From NCBI GenBank assembly GCA_030063045.1, contig JAQSEB010000050.1, forward strand, positions 1,116,001 through 1,180,000: a stretch of DNA of 64,000 nt, read 5' to 3'. Each line of letters starts with the position of its first letter. The first letter of the stretch is position 1. The position numbers and the translations under genes are program-made. Below are positions 13,601 to 25,000 of this stretch, one piece after another. Source of the stretch: Pratylenchus scribneri (lineage: Eukaryota > Nematoda > Chromadorea > Rhabditida > Pratylenchidae). The notes beneath the pieces were generated by a model. It was not told the DNA's origin. It saw only the letters and a program-made list of their open reading frames with translations, and did not search any database.

Positions 13601-16600
13601 AAAATCCTCAATAAAATGACATCTAGATTATACTTCTAACACTATTCTATAAGATGGATAATGGCCAAAAGTGTCATAAAAATTAGGTTTTATGGCCATA
13701 ATTTCCGAGGCGAGTTTCTTCAGCAAATAAAAATAGCGGATTAGGTGTAGGCATCCTCCGGACTAAACATATGCCAAATTTCATCAAAAGTGGCCACAAT
13801 TAAGAAGGTTAGGGGCTTCTTTTGTTAGGTTTAACCAATTTATCTTATTAGTTTTGAACCAAAACTTTCAGCAGCCCTTCCACCCAATAACCATAATGGC
13901 GGCGCCTGCTGGTCATCTTCACCAAATCGGAATTCCCTGACCCGTCGATTCCTTCAAAATGGCCAAAATAACAATAACCAACAAAACAACAATAACAATG
14001 TTGACCATCAAAATTGTGTTTGGAATCCATCCACCTTGAATGTTACACCCAATAAAAATGCCAATTTGATGAGGCGACGTGCCTCAAATTTGTTCAATTC
14101 CGGTGGGGCATCCACCATGAACACCACAACTCCTTCAATTGGCCAACAACAACATTTGGGCGTACCCTTTGGTTCGGGTCAGTTTTTTTGCCATCCATTT
14201 TATTGGTCTTTTCTTTTGCCTCATAAATTCTTTTTTCACAAATTTGTGTGGACATTTCGGGATAAGGGACATTTCGGAATAAGCAAAATTCGAATGGTGA
14301 AATATGCGGCTCCGAATTTTGCGGCTTTTACCAAAAAAGATAAAAAAAATTTAACAATAAGTATAAAATTTAGGGCTAATAATGTTTTTAAGGACTCAGA
14401 GAATGGGTCTGGACTCCTGGATTTAGGTTAGTAAGGGCTACAAAATTCGGGGCCCCAAATATCGGTTAACCGTTGGTTCACATTCCCTTCTTCCTTGGAA
14501 TGTTCCCAGAGGCAACATTTCTTAAATTCATTCCTACATTTCATTTCATTTCATTTTCAGCCAGTCCATGCAGCAGCAACAGTCAAAGTAGTACGCCAAG
14601 TGTACCCAGCGGCAATACTTCAAGGCGATTATTCAATCCGGAATCAAATTCAAATGGCGAAAAAGGAGGTTCGGCGGGTGGTGGCGGTGCCCGCCTCGCT
14701 CTGACCAGAATTCGGCAACGTCGGGCTGGGGCGAACGGAGACCAAACAACTCCATTTGGCGGTGGCCAAAATGATGAACATTTCAACAATCAAAATCGGA
14801 CCACCCCTTTGCTCCTTCGTTCCCGTTCACAATCGCCATCACAGCTGGCATTGGCCATGTTGGCCCAACAACAATCCAGCAGTGCCCATTCATCAGCATC
14901 ACCTTCATCCAATTTGCTTCATCAACGATCCCGTACCAAGGCATTGTCGCCATCGGCACGATCCGTCAGTTAATTATTTTTTTGGTCAATTCTTTTTTGA
15001 GAAACAGCCCATCTTGGTCACCTCGGGCCATCCACTGGCGCCGTTTACAATAACTCATCAAGGACTCAACCAATTTTGATAATTTTATTATCAAATTAAA
15101 GAGCAGACTTTTGGCTATCAAATGATATTAATTTTTATTAAAATTGGTCAAATACGGTGTAGTTATGGCCAAAAAACCACTACAAATTTTGCTAATCCAT
15201 AGTAAAGTTCATTTTAAATATTTTTTAGGCCACAATTTCATCAATTCTAAACCAATTTAAACAATATTTTATATCATTTGATAGCCAAAAGTTTGCTTTT
15301 TAATTTGATACTAAAATTATTAAAATTGGTAAAATCTTTGATGAGTTATTCTAGATGGCATTGATTAGCCCAGCGGCAATGGGCTGCTCCAATTTAATTG
15401 AATATAAAAGGAAAAAATGGTTAAATTTTGTAGGCAATTTCCTCGACCTCATCGGGCCAAAGGCCATCGGCTTCCCGTCTACAAGAGGCACGGCAAAGGC
15501 TCAAAAAATCGCAGGAAAATTTGTTGGCCGCATTGCGAGATGATAATGAGGACGGCCAGACATCGACAACATTTTTTGGGCGGAATGGGGCCGACGAGGA
15601 TGGCAGCGAATTTGATGATGGCACAATGGGTGGTGGCGGAGGTGGTTTTGGCCGTTCCCGGTCAATTGGAAATTTGAGGCTGATCAGCAGCAGAGGAGTT
15701 GCCGACCCTTTGGATGGGTACGTTTTTGACCACAGATTTGGGTTAAAATTATGTATTTTGGTGGAGGAATTAAAATTAAACTAAAAATTCGGCCAAATCC
15801 ATGCATAATTTAAGTGGTACATATTCTATTGTTTTCCAAGTCTACCGTAAATTCTCTTTAAAAAAAGCCCTCACTCTCTAGTAGAATCTGCCTATTTAAT
15901 AAAAAGTCCCCTTGGAGGTATATTGCCATTTTAGGGAAATGGGAGAGCTCAATAAATGTGCCAAAAATGTTGCGCACATTAGTGTGGAGATGACATGAAA
16001 AAATTCGGGAAATATTTAGTAAATAATTCAGATTAAAGTATAGAGGATAGTTCTTTAAAAAATCCAAAAAAATATTAGTAATGGAATTATTTTAAACCAA
16101 TATCACATGAATGAAAAACCATAATAATCATCAGCCCAAATAAATCTCTTATTAGGAAAGGCCCAATGCCTATATTTTTTAGGGGAATTGGATTTGCATT
16201 GATGAGGCCAATTTTTTGCTAACACATTTTTTGGATCGATTCCCTCCCAAATCTAAAACCATTCCATTTTAATTCACAAAATTCCTCTAAATTTTCATTT
16301 ATTCATTTTTTAAATTCATTAAAATTTTCAGTGCCGCAGCCCTTTCTTCCAAAAATCGACGGTTAATGGCCAAATCGGTGACTGATTTAGCCGCCGATCA
16401 TCAAAAGCAACAGCAGGAAGAAGGTGGCCAAAATCGACTGGCTGAATGCCGTCAACGATTGGCTCAATCCATTCGGGACATCCGGAGAATTAGGTAAGCA
16501 AATATGTTTTTTAGAAAATTACAACAAAATGTTTTGACATAAATCGGGTAGAATTAGGGAAAATAAAAATAGGCAGCATTATTTATTGGGGCAATCAGGC

Positions 16601-19231
16601 AGAATTAAAATGTTTGGGGCAATTAAAATGTTTGGGGCAAATAAAAATGTTTGGGGCAAATAAAATGTTTGGGGCAATAAAAATGTTTGGGGCAAATAAA
16701 ATGTTTGGGGCAATAAAAATGTTTGGGGCAAATAAAATGTTTGGGGCAATTAAAATGTTTGGGGCAAATAAAATGTTTGGGGCAATAAAAATGTTTGGGG
16801 CAATAAAAATGTTTGGGGCAAATAAAATGTTTGGGGCAATTAAAATGTTTGGGGCAAATAAAATGTTTGGGGCAATAAAAATGTTTGGGGCAATAAAAAT
16901 GTTTGGGGCAATTAAAATGTTTGGGGAAGCAAAACAAGCGGAATTAAGGAAAAACGAAAACATATAAATGTTTTGACGCACAATCATAAAATGTTCTGAA
17001 TAATAAAAACATTTTATATAAAATATTTCTACTTATTTTTGGGCTTGTTTCTAAATAATACTGAAAATAATGAATGGAAATTAATTCAATATCAAATTTT
17101 GCAGTGAATCCGATTTGATGGAACCATCAACAAGAACATTGCCCAATGCCTTCACACAAATTCAATCAAATGGAGTGGCGGATTCTCCTTCATCATCCAC
17201 TGCCATTGGCGGAATTGGAGGCACATCATTGATGAGAGGAGGGCCCCGGAGAGGTGTCCAAAAGAAGGTAAAGCCATCCTTCCACTTGAGGCCAATTTCC
17301 CTCCAATATTTTAGTTGGATCGACAATGGCTCGGTCGAGGAGGGCAACCGGATTTGTTAATTGGAGGGGATGTGGCCATCGAGTCAAATGGAGGCGGCGC
17401 CAATGCCTTCAGGCAATCTTCTTCAACAACGACTTCGCCATTTTTCCATGCATTCAATCCCACTTCTGCGTTGTTAAGAAAAGATTCGCCTACTGGCGCC
17501 GTTCGGTAGATTCTTTTTTCTTTTGGAACGGAAGCTCCAACATAGTTTAGGGAAGAAGCAGATGATTGGTTTTTTACATTTATAGGATAGATTTGGATTC
17601 ACAACTTATTAGGATTTAACTTTGCCAAAGTCGGTTTTTTTAAACTTTGATTTTCAAAAATTCATTTTCGGGTTTACAAAAACGTTCGCTTTCTACTATT
17701 GGTTTGAGCAAAAATTTTTATCGGTTTTTAATTGCATCCATTTACTTAAACTGAAATCGACTTTGAGCAATCTTAATCAAGATGGATGGGAGTCATTCGA
17801 ATATTCATTTTCAACTTTGATACAAAAAATTTCAATTCACATTAAATAAATAGTTATTTTTCTTTTATTTTTGTTTATCAATTTAACATTAAATTAACAC
17901 ATCTAAAGGAGTGCAACCACACTTGTGCCCAGCAGCAACGTCATTGGGGCCAATCGATCGCCTCGAAGCAATTATTTGGCGCAGAAACTGGCTGCGGCTG
18001 GCCGGTTGGTTCTAATGAATAAATGAATGGGAGAAAACCAACCGACACCACCCAAAATTGATTAAATGGAAGGGACAGTCCAAAATTGGAGGACATTTTT
18101 CAATTAACGGGAATATAATCGGTTGGCGCAAAAAAGGCAATCGAAGGGCCCCCAACTATTCACTCTCCATTTTCCATTCAAAAAATTACTTTTCCAATTA
18201 AATTGAACCCATCAATGACACTTTCCAGCAGTCCACTCGACCCATCTGTCGCACATCAAAATGAGAATGCCGCAAACAAGCCCGGATGCCGTTCATTGAG
18301 TGCCGAATTGGGAATGGCTTCCGCCGCATTGACCAACAATGCCACATTCACATCGGCCAGCTCAAAACGTAATTAGAGTTGAAAATTGTTTTATTTACAG
18401 AGGAGAGAGTTTAAGCGAATCCGCCTCATTCAAAAGATTCCCTTTTCCATTGCTAAACACAAGATTTGTATACGCCCCAATTTGCCTCCGGGCTAACTTG
18501 TCGCCTTTTCAAATAACTCATCAAGGATTGAATCAATTTGGATGTTTTTGTAAGCAAATTAAAGAGCAAACTTTTGGCTATCAAATAATATTAATTTTAT
18601 TTAAATTGGTTCAGAATTGAAAAAGTTATGCCTAAATAAACCGCTGCTAACTTCGCTAAATCATAGTAAAGGCTTTAAATGGTATTTTGGGCATAATTGA
18701 ATAAATTATGAACCAATTTAAATAAAATTAATATCATTTTATAGCTAAAAGTCTGCTCTTTAATTTGATAACAAAATCATCCAAATTTGTCCAGTCCTTG
18801 ATGAGTTATTTGTAAAGGCGCCAAGTTCGACTGTTCCCAGATTATTGACAATTTATTTGGACTATTATGCCTTCAAATTTTTCTGGTAATTAAAAAATTT
18901 TTCATGTCTCTATTCATAGGAATGGCAATGCATGCCCAGGAATGTATTCGAGAAATGCAACAAGCCTGCGACAAATTGTTGGGCACTCGACAATTGGTCA
19001 GCCAATCTAAAAATTGTGAATTATGCCCCTCGAAACATTTCAGATTCGAATGGAAACATCCATCAGTCAAGAGGTGAAATTGAACTTTTTTCCAAATAAA
19101 AATGTTTGATGAATATTTTTTTGTAGGAGAAACGCCAAATATTAGCCAGTGTGAACCAGGCGGTGGCTGCATTTGCCCAACGATTGGCAGTAGATGAAGA
19201 AAACGATGATGGAAACAACAATTTGGAATAA
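1640..19231 (+). CDS. WDR62/MAPKBP1: WDR62/MAPKBP1-type WD40 scaffold protein (30 exons, 5' partial)
   Basis: Exons: 1640-1867, 2439-2522, 2571-2609, 2668-2712, 2929-3045, 3152-3235 (GC donor), 3578-3708, 3933-4298, 4735-4970, 5462-5576, 6452-7073, 7893-7989, 8216-8270, 8327-8350, 8476-8598, 9589-9834, 10780-10937, 11751-12107, 13246-13512, 13872-14177, 14561-14964, 15434-15717, 16332-16493, 17105-17267, 17315-17505, 17909-18004, 18229-18368, 18920-18996, 19044-19073, 19127-19231. All phases close, giving 1783 residues. Residues 1 to about 790 (to exon 15) align by eye along the whole WD40 region of human MAPKBP1/WDR62, for example LERVLG, LASGSRDRLIHL, VCLDPSGTFAATLCSD and GCISIWRL. The remaining ~990 residues are rich in Asn, Gln, Ser and Gly, with a charged helical end. 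The family scaffolds JNK-pathway kinases and acts at spindle poles and centrioles (known for the family). The N-terminus is missing from this model. AATAAA motifs follow at 19515-19535. Confidence 0.9.
1979..2292. repeat. Foldback (MITE-like) element, family A, copy 1
   Basis: About 315 bp palindromic unit in WDR62 intron 1. The left arm starts TCATTCTTTTGGCCATA and the right arm ends with its complement, TATGGCCAAAAGAATGA. Both arms carry the family words AAGGCGATATGCCATT and GTCCTCTAAAAAGTGG, in opposite orientation. The flanking CGGG on both sides may be a target duplication. No ORF inside. Confidence 0.75.
4351..4652. repeat. Foldback element, family A, copy 2
   Basis: Degenerate ~300 bp copy of the same palindromic unit, in the intron after the exon 3933-4298. 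Left arm starts GGCCATTCTTTTGACATGG; right arm ends GAGATATGGACCAAAAT. Confidence 0.7.
5071..5382. repeat. Foldback element, family B, copy 1
   Basis: About 310 bp palindrome in the intron after exon 4735-4970. Family words TATCAAATTAAAGAGCAAAC and TTTGGCTATCAAATGATATT occur in both arms in opposite orientation. The outer ends ATGTCGCC and GGCGACA are complementary. A degenerate half copy is visible at about 5780-5895. Confidence 0.65.
7111..7696 (+). repeat. 26-bp satellite array 1 (about 22 copies)
   Basis: Near-perfect head-to-tail copies of a 26-bp unit containing TTCCGGAATGAAAAGTGCAA, in the WDR62 intron 7074-7892. The unit is not a multiple of three, so every frame translates into a 26-residue repeat. 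The ORFs here are artefacts. Confidence 0.95.
9101..9402. repeat. Foldback element, family A, copy 3
   Basis: About 300 bp palindromic copy in the intron 8599-9588. It starts GGCCATTCTTTTGGCCGATA, ends in GCTAAAAGAATGG, and carries the family core words in both arms. Confidence 0.7.
11097..11660 (-). repeat. 26-bp satellite array 2 (about 21 copies, inverted)
   Basis: The same 26-bp unit as at 7111-7696 but in reverse complement (TTGCACTTTTCATTCCGGAA), in the WDR62 intron 10938-11750. Together with array 1 it brackets exons 7893 to 10937 with inverted complementary sequence. Confidence 0.95.
12181..12481. repeat. Foldback element, family A, copy 4
   Basis: About 300 bp palindromic copy, the left element of an A-spacer-A arrangement in the intron 12108-13245. 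The spacer runs from about 12540 to 12868. Confidence 0.65.
12540..13168. repeat. Composite repeat: unique spacer plus foldback A copy 5
   Basis: A ~320 bp non-palindromic spacer (12540-12868; contains GCAAACATTTTTGAATAAA, then ACAGTAATAAGAA) runs directly into a full family A foldback (12869-13168). The same spacer followed by a foldback occurs at 38765-39315, so the pair behaves as one dispersed repeat. Confidence 0.65.
15030..15360. repeat. Foldback element, family B, copy 2
   Basis: About 330 bp palindrome in the intron 14965-15433. Arms AATAACTCATCAAGGACT and TTTGATGAGTTATT face each other around TATCAAATTAAAGAGCAGAC and its complement. Confidence 0.7.
16602..16926 (+). repeat. 18-bp minisatellite (about 18 copies)
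   Basis: Tandem array of AAATAAAATGTTTGGGGC and one-base variants in the WDR62 intron 16494-17104. It gives spurious open frames of repeated residues on both strands; it is not coding. Confidence 0.95.
18495..18828. repeat. Foldback element, family B, copy 3
   Basis: About 335 bp palindrome in the intron 18369-18919. The outer arms AACTTGTCGCC and GGCGCCAAGTT are nearly complementary. AATAACTCATCAAGGATTG and its complement follow inside, with the family B core words. Confidence 0.75.
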
Positions 19232-20118
19232 TTTATTAATAATTAATATGAATTGTTTTTGTAAAAATTTCACTCTTAAGTTGTGACCATTTCTTCCAAC
19301 TTTTTAATTTTTTGGAGTCGCAAAAAATCATCAAAATTCCGTCATTCCTCCTTTCTTTTTGCGCGCAACATTTCCATTTTCTCTCCACCACCTTTCATTT
19401 GTGCCAGCCTTTTCTCCATCTTTTTCACTCAATTTTGTGTGCCTTATTTGAATATACAAAATGAATTTGTTCGACTTAATTTTATTCCTTTTTTAACTTT
19501 GATATTTATGCAGAAATAAATAAATAAATAAAAAATGACACTTTATGAGGGGTGTTCTTCTCCAATTTGCTCATTCTCCACCTATTTGATTTGATTTTTG
19601 CCACTGGCACCATTCACATTCACTCGTCATCAAGAAGCCATTTTGCCGAGAATTGATGCTGTCGTTTTATTGAAGTCAAATTTAGGCCCAAGAACAAATA
19701 AAATTTCATATTTTTGGAATGAGGCCATTTAATTTTGCCATATGCAAAAATAAATGCAGTTGTTTAAGAATTAAGATGCCCGCCCTTTTGTAGAATATTC
19801 ATCAGTATTCAATACCGTACCCCCATTTCCAAAATACTTAATTCCCCCACCCTCGACTTTGAGGACGACCCACAGCTATTGGCAGTTGGCAGGAAGTACT
19901 TTACCTATTTCTTCCCGAGTTATTGCCCTAAAAATATGTCAATGCATTACTCTGGATTTTTATAAATGTTTTTTGCTTATTAAATTCTATAATTTTAATT
20001 ATATCAAAACAATTTTTATAAAATTATATAGCCTAGAATCTGCCCTTTAATTTGGTATCAAATTTATTTAATTCGGCCCATTTCTTTCTGAGTTATGGCC
20101 CAAAATGTCAACTGCAAT
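19232..20118. other. 3' flank of WDR62-like gene
   Basis: Holds the 3' UTR with clustered AATAAA signals at 19515-19535, then AT-rich sequence without a convincing gene. A degenerate half of a family B foldback is visible at about 19990-20110 (CCCTTTAATTTGGTATCAAA). Confidence 0.5.
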
Positions 20119-20769
20119 ATTCCGGAATTGTAATTGTAATTTTCTCTCCGGAATTGTAATTGCACTTTTCTTTCTGGAATTGTAATTGCACTTTTCATTT
20201 CGGAATTGTAATTGCACTTTTCATTTCGGAATTGTAATTGCACTTTTCTTTCTGGAATTGTAATTGCACTTTTCATTCCGGAATTGTAATTGCACTTTTC
20301 ATTCCGGAATTGTAATTGCACTTTTCTTTCCGGAATTGTAATTGCACTTTTTATTCCGGAATTGTAATTGCACTTTTCATTCCGGAATTGTAATTGCACT
20401 TTTTATTCCGGAATTGTAATTGCACTTTTCATTCCGGAATTGTAATTGCACTTTTTATTCCGGAATTGTAATTGCACTTTTCATTCCGGAATTGTAATTG
20501 CACTTTTCTTTCTGGAATTGTAATTGCACTTTTCATTCCGGAATTGTAATTGCACTTTTCATTCCGGAATTGTAATTGCACTTTTCATTCCGGAATTGTA
20601 ATTGCACTTTTCATTCCGGAATTGTAATTGCACTTTTCATTCCGGAATTGTAATTGCACTTTTTATTCCGGAATTGTAATTGCACTTTTCATTCCGGAAT
20701 TGTAATTGCACTTTTCTTTCCGGAATTGTAATTGCACTTTTCATTCCGGAATTATAATTGCACTTTTCT
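20119..20769 (-). repeat. 26-bp satellite array 3 (about 25 copies)
   Basis: Third array of the 26-bp unit, in the same orientation as array 2, downstream of the WDR62-like gene. Some units carry TTTCTGG or TTTCGG variants of the TTCCGG core. Confidence 0.95.
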
Positions 20770-22084
20770 TCCCAATTTTTGAGGGATTGAAAAATAGTTC
20801 CCATGGGGCATTAGAAGAAGAGAATTTATTGGTACTCACATTTTCCCGGCAAACCAGGAATCGTTCATTCACTTTAAACATATTATTGGATGGAATTTGA
20901 TTTGTATATTTTTGTTGGAATAATTGATAAGAAGCACATAAAGCCCCCGGGCAATGCTGGTCAAGCACAATTCGGAGATGAAAGTTTTGCCCACAAAAAT
21001 GGGGATACTCTCCTTTTGTGACTTGCCCAACAACGACCAGCGCCAGTGCGAAAAATTCATTTTGGCATTACAAAAAATAGTTGTAGAATTTGTCTATTCT
21101 GAATTTTATTTGGAGGCCATCAACGAAGGAAAATGTTGCTTCAAAAAATATGGAATATAGAGAAAATGAGCGATGTGCCCTTTGGGCCTTTGTGTTTGTT
21201 GAATGTTTGGGCAGGCGGAATCGAGGGGATGGAATGAATCAGAGTAAAAGCCGGAGGCACAAAAATGATCCCGAAAGGAAATGGGGAGGAAGGAAACAGT
21301 ACGGAAGGAGAATATGGCCGAATTGAATCGGAGGCTTAAATATTGGCTAGGAACGATTAAAGGGAAAAGGGGTGTAGGGCGAATCCATTTAGTTTTAGAA
21401 GAAGCCCAATTTATGGGCAGCCTCGATGAATGAATATGGGCCGCCGCCGCCCCTTTTTGAAATGGACCACCCAAATAAGGGTGGCCAATCATAGCTTCTT
21501 CCTTCACAAAATGAGGGGGCCGATCCAAATTTGGTATTCCTTCCGTACACCCAAATCACCTTTCCCTTCTCCCTTTTCACATTCAAATTCACATTTTTTG
21601 GCCAAAATTGGGCCCCGCAAATTTTATCGTCTCGGACGAAATGAAATAAAGTGGCGAGAATATTATGGATGAATTGATGGATGCCAAGGTGTGAATACTG
21701 ATGAGGCACATTAAAAATCCATCAAATTCATCCTAATGGTTTCAAAACTTTTTTGGGCTCTTTATTGATGGTGGAATAAATGAAAATTTGTATAAATAAT
21801 TTCATTTATTCATAGATCTCAAATTGGTCAACAAAACAAAAAGTTTTAATGGGAAAAGTGGGCACAAGAAATGGAGAAAAACAATATAAGCTGCGCATTT
21901 TTGGGAGTGTGATTTGTCCTGAATAAATAAAATATTTGGGCAACAATTTTGACATGGGAGAGAAGTGTTTTGGTGTAGAAAAGAGCAACAAATAAATTAA
22001 GTTAACCCGCTTCGTTCATAAATTATTTTTAATAAATAAAATTTGGGCTTCATTTTCTTCTTCTTTTCATTCATAATAACATTT
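20770..22084. other. Intergenic; no supported gene
   Basis: Contains several ORFs of 60-140 codons on both strands with no recognisable homology. A minus-strand stretch at about 20838-21010 ends at a good GTGAGT donor and carries several Cys codons; it might be an orphan exon, but no partner exon is visible. The 3' end of the CABIN1-like gene is at 22085. Confidence 0.4.
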
Positions 22085-25000
22085 TCAGCCAAAACGTTGC
22101 TGTTGATTTTGCGGTTGTTTTCCACCATCCATCCCCTTTGATTGTCCAGTTGAATTGCCTCCTCCGCCCATTCCCAATCGTTGCCGGAGTTGTTGGATGT
22201 TTTCCAGTTGTTGCATTTGCAAAATTTGTTCCACAAAAGCGCGTTGTTCTGCCACGGAAGAATGGGTTTGACGGACGCCGGAAGGTGCAGGGAATTGAGT
22301 GGCATAAGCAGAAGGGGCTGCGGTATTGGAGGAAGATTGTGCCGATGCCGTCGCCGATTGTTGCCGGGCAAATATTTGGGCAAGTTGATTGTATCCTTGG
22401 CCAATGTAGCGGCTGCTGTTGGTTGTTGAGGTTTGTTGAGGTGGATGATGAGGATTGCCCAAAATTGAAGAAAGTGCATTTGCTGCCGCCGTCATTGAGG
22501 ATGTTCGATTGGAATCGAGTGACTGATGCATTGTTGAGGAGGAGGAGGAATTTGTTTGTTGTTGTCGAATTGGCATCGATGGAAGATTGGTCAAAACATT
22601 GCTGCCGATCTTTCCTCCTTCATTAGGCAATACTAAAAATGTAAATTAGAATAATCTTGTTAGTTTATTCTAACTTTTATTATTTCAAGCAATGTGCTAA
22701 ATAGCTCAGTTGGTTAACCCCCCCCCCCCAGTTTCTCTTCGGAGTCGACGGTTCGATACCGAGTGGAAGCAAATGATTTTTTGTTCTTTTTTTTTTAAAT
22801 TTGAACCAAAATCGATTTAAACCGTTTAATATCCTTTAATTGTTGACCAAAACATAACAAATTATATAGCATTCGATGCGTAATGACCAGAGCTCTATCA
22901 AATTTGGGTATATATGGTTTGTGAATTTAGGGCCCTCCTCCTTATCAAAATTCAAAAATAACCTACCCGGTGGCTGTGGTTGTCGATGAATTTGTTGTTG
23001 GCCTCCTCCCCGATTTTGTTGCTGTGTTGATGAGCCGCCAGCACCACCATAAATTCGTTGTTGATTCCCACTGCCACCAACATTGGAAGATTGTTTCGAA
23101 GAATGTTGTGTCTGTTGCTGCTGCTGCTGTTGAGCAAGTTGGATGACATTAATAAATCGACGAACTACATCCGTATCGAAACCAAGGTTGTTCGATGGCC
23201 CAGTTTGACTATAAAATAAATAAATCATTAATGGACATACTAAAATCAAAATGTCTTACGCATTGCTGCTGCTTCCCATTTGTTGCTGTCCTCTGTTGGC
23301 CAACATTTGTTGCTGTTGATAAAGACGTGCTAATTCCATGAGTAATTGTGCCTGCTGCTGAACATTTCCACCACCACCACTAGAAGAAGATGTTCCCATA
23401 TTCATTTGTGGTTGTTGCGGTCCACTTCGTTGTTGATTTGCCAGCTGCACCACATTCTGCTGTTGATGTTGCTGTTGGCGATGGGGATGAACAATGGCAA
23501 TTGCCGGCGGTTGCTTGGTTGGTGATTGTTGTTCTGTTTTCATCATTGTCTGTTGCTGCGGTGGTTTTTGCTGTCCTAAACCACCGCCAGAGGCACTTGC
23601 AACATTTTGAGACTGCTGCATTGTTGGAGGTTGCTGCCTTTGTTTGAGTTGTTTGATTTTGGTGGTTGGCGGCAATCCGGTCATTCGACTTTGTTGAGTT
23701 GGAATTGTGGCCGTCGAAGAAGCAGCAATTTGAGGCAATTTCGGAGGATTTGCATTTGTCATTTGTTCCGTAGCCAATTTTGGTTTCTTCCAAGGAACCG
23801 GATGTTGTTGAACCGTAGATGATGATGTGCCAGGTAAATTGGGTTGTGGTGGCAATTGCAGATTGGAATTGGATGAAGATTTGGCGGTTGGCGGTAATCC
23901 GGTCATTCGACTTTGAGCAGGAATTGTGGCCGTCGAATTTGACGTTGTAATTAAATGTTGGAATTTTGAAGGATTTGAATTTATCATTTGTTCGGCGGCA
24001 GCAGTCAATTGTCGTTTCTTCCATGGCATTGAATGTTTGGCCAACATTGTTGTCGCTGAATTTGATGATGTGGAAGGTAAATTGGAAAAATGTGGCAATT
24101 GTTGCTGATTGGAAGCGGATGTTGATGATGAAGTGGAAGGTAAAGGTAAGGCCGCTGTATGCTGCTCCTCCTCCTGCTCAATGGCAATGATGTCATCATC
24201 TGGTTCGGGTTGAGGTGCCTTAAAATTTGGAATTATTTTAGTCAGATTTTAATTAAAGCTAGACTAGCGTTTTTTTAAAAATATTTTCGAGCTCAAGAGG
24301 GAAAATATTTAGGTCTCAGGTTCGAATCCGCTCAGAGGTCAATAATTTTTTTTCGAGCTTGGTTGTCACTTTTTTGAATTTTTACGTATTCTAGAGTATT
24401 ATTCCTGGACGAAATGTAGTATTCCGAATAGAAATAAAAAGAAGTACTATGCTAGTGTAACCGAAATATATAATATTTTAAAGCAAACCAATTTATCCCG
24501 CCGACGAATGCATGAAATCAGCAGCGATTCTAATTCTGTGCATATGAATCGTTTGTCCCTAAAAATATTAATCATTTTTTAGAAAAATTTCCGAATTTCC
24601 AAACCTTTTTATGCGCTGTAAAACCTCCTCCAAATATTCAATCAATTTGCTTAATTTCTCAAGGTCTTGCCCATCTTTTTGCGACATTTCCATTGCGACA
24701 CGAGAGAATGCAACCAAAGAAATGGCCATTAATTCGCGGATTTGTCTATCGCTCAAAGTTTCTCTATAAAAAAATAAAATAAATTAAAAGGAAGAAAAAT
24801 TATTTGCCTCGGCAAGGAATTGAACCCTCGACTCCCAGTGCATTAAAGCGGGAATCTTACCACCGTGCTCTACGCATTACATGAACCTCAACGTAATTTA
24901 TTTCTATGTAATTTTAAAACATAAAATTATCTAGGTATTGTTTTTTTAATTAAAAATTTTATTTTAAAAGTTAAGGTTGCTTAGAAAAAAATTGTTTAAT

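Noticed and set aside
16595..16987. ORFs of 104-130 codons on both strands with a short repeated residue pattern
   Set aside because: They arise from the 18-bp minisatellite, a multiple of three, inside an intron.
20838..21010. Possible minus-strand exon with several Cys codons and a GTGAGT donor, resembling a small secreted peptide
   Set aside because: No in-frame ATG (a TAA blocks the hydrophobic part), no partner exon and no recognisable family.
21106..21528. Minus-strand ORF of 140 codons
   Set aside because: No homology, no splice context and poor coding character.
22138..22626. Plus-strand ORF of 162 codons
   Set aside because: Antisense shadow of the last CABIN1 exon, whose minus frame continues the spliced protein with correct phase.
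22690..22780. Functional tRNA gene
   Set aside because: Acceptor stem does not pair and the anticodon region is a C-run.
23380..24024. Minus-strand ORF of 214 codons in a second frame
   Set aside because: Overlaps the Gln/Ser-rich CABIN1 exon 24218-23260 in another frame. CAA/CAG-rich DNA leaves alternative frames open; the spliced frame is the one in phase on both sides.
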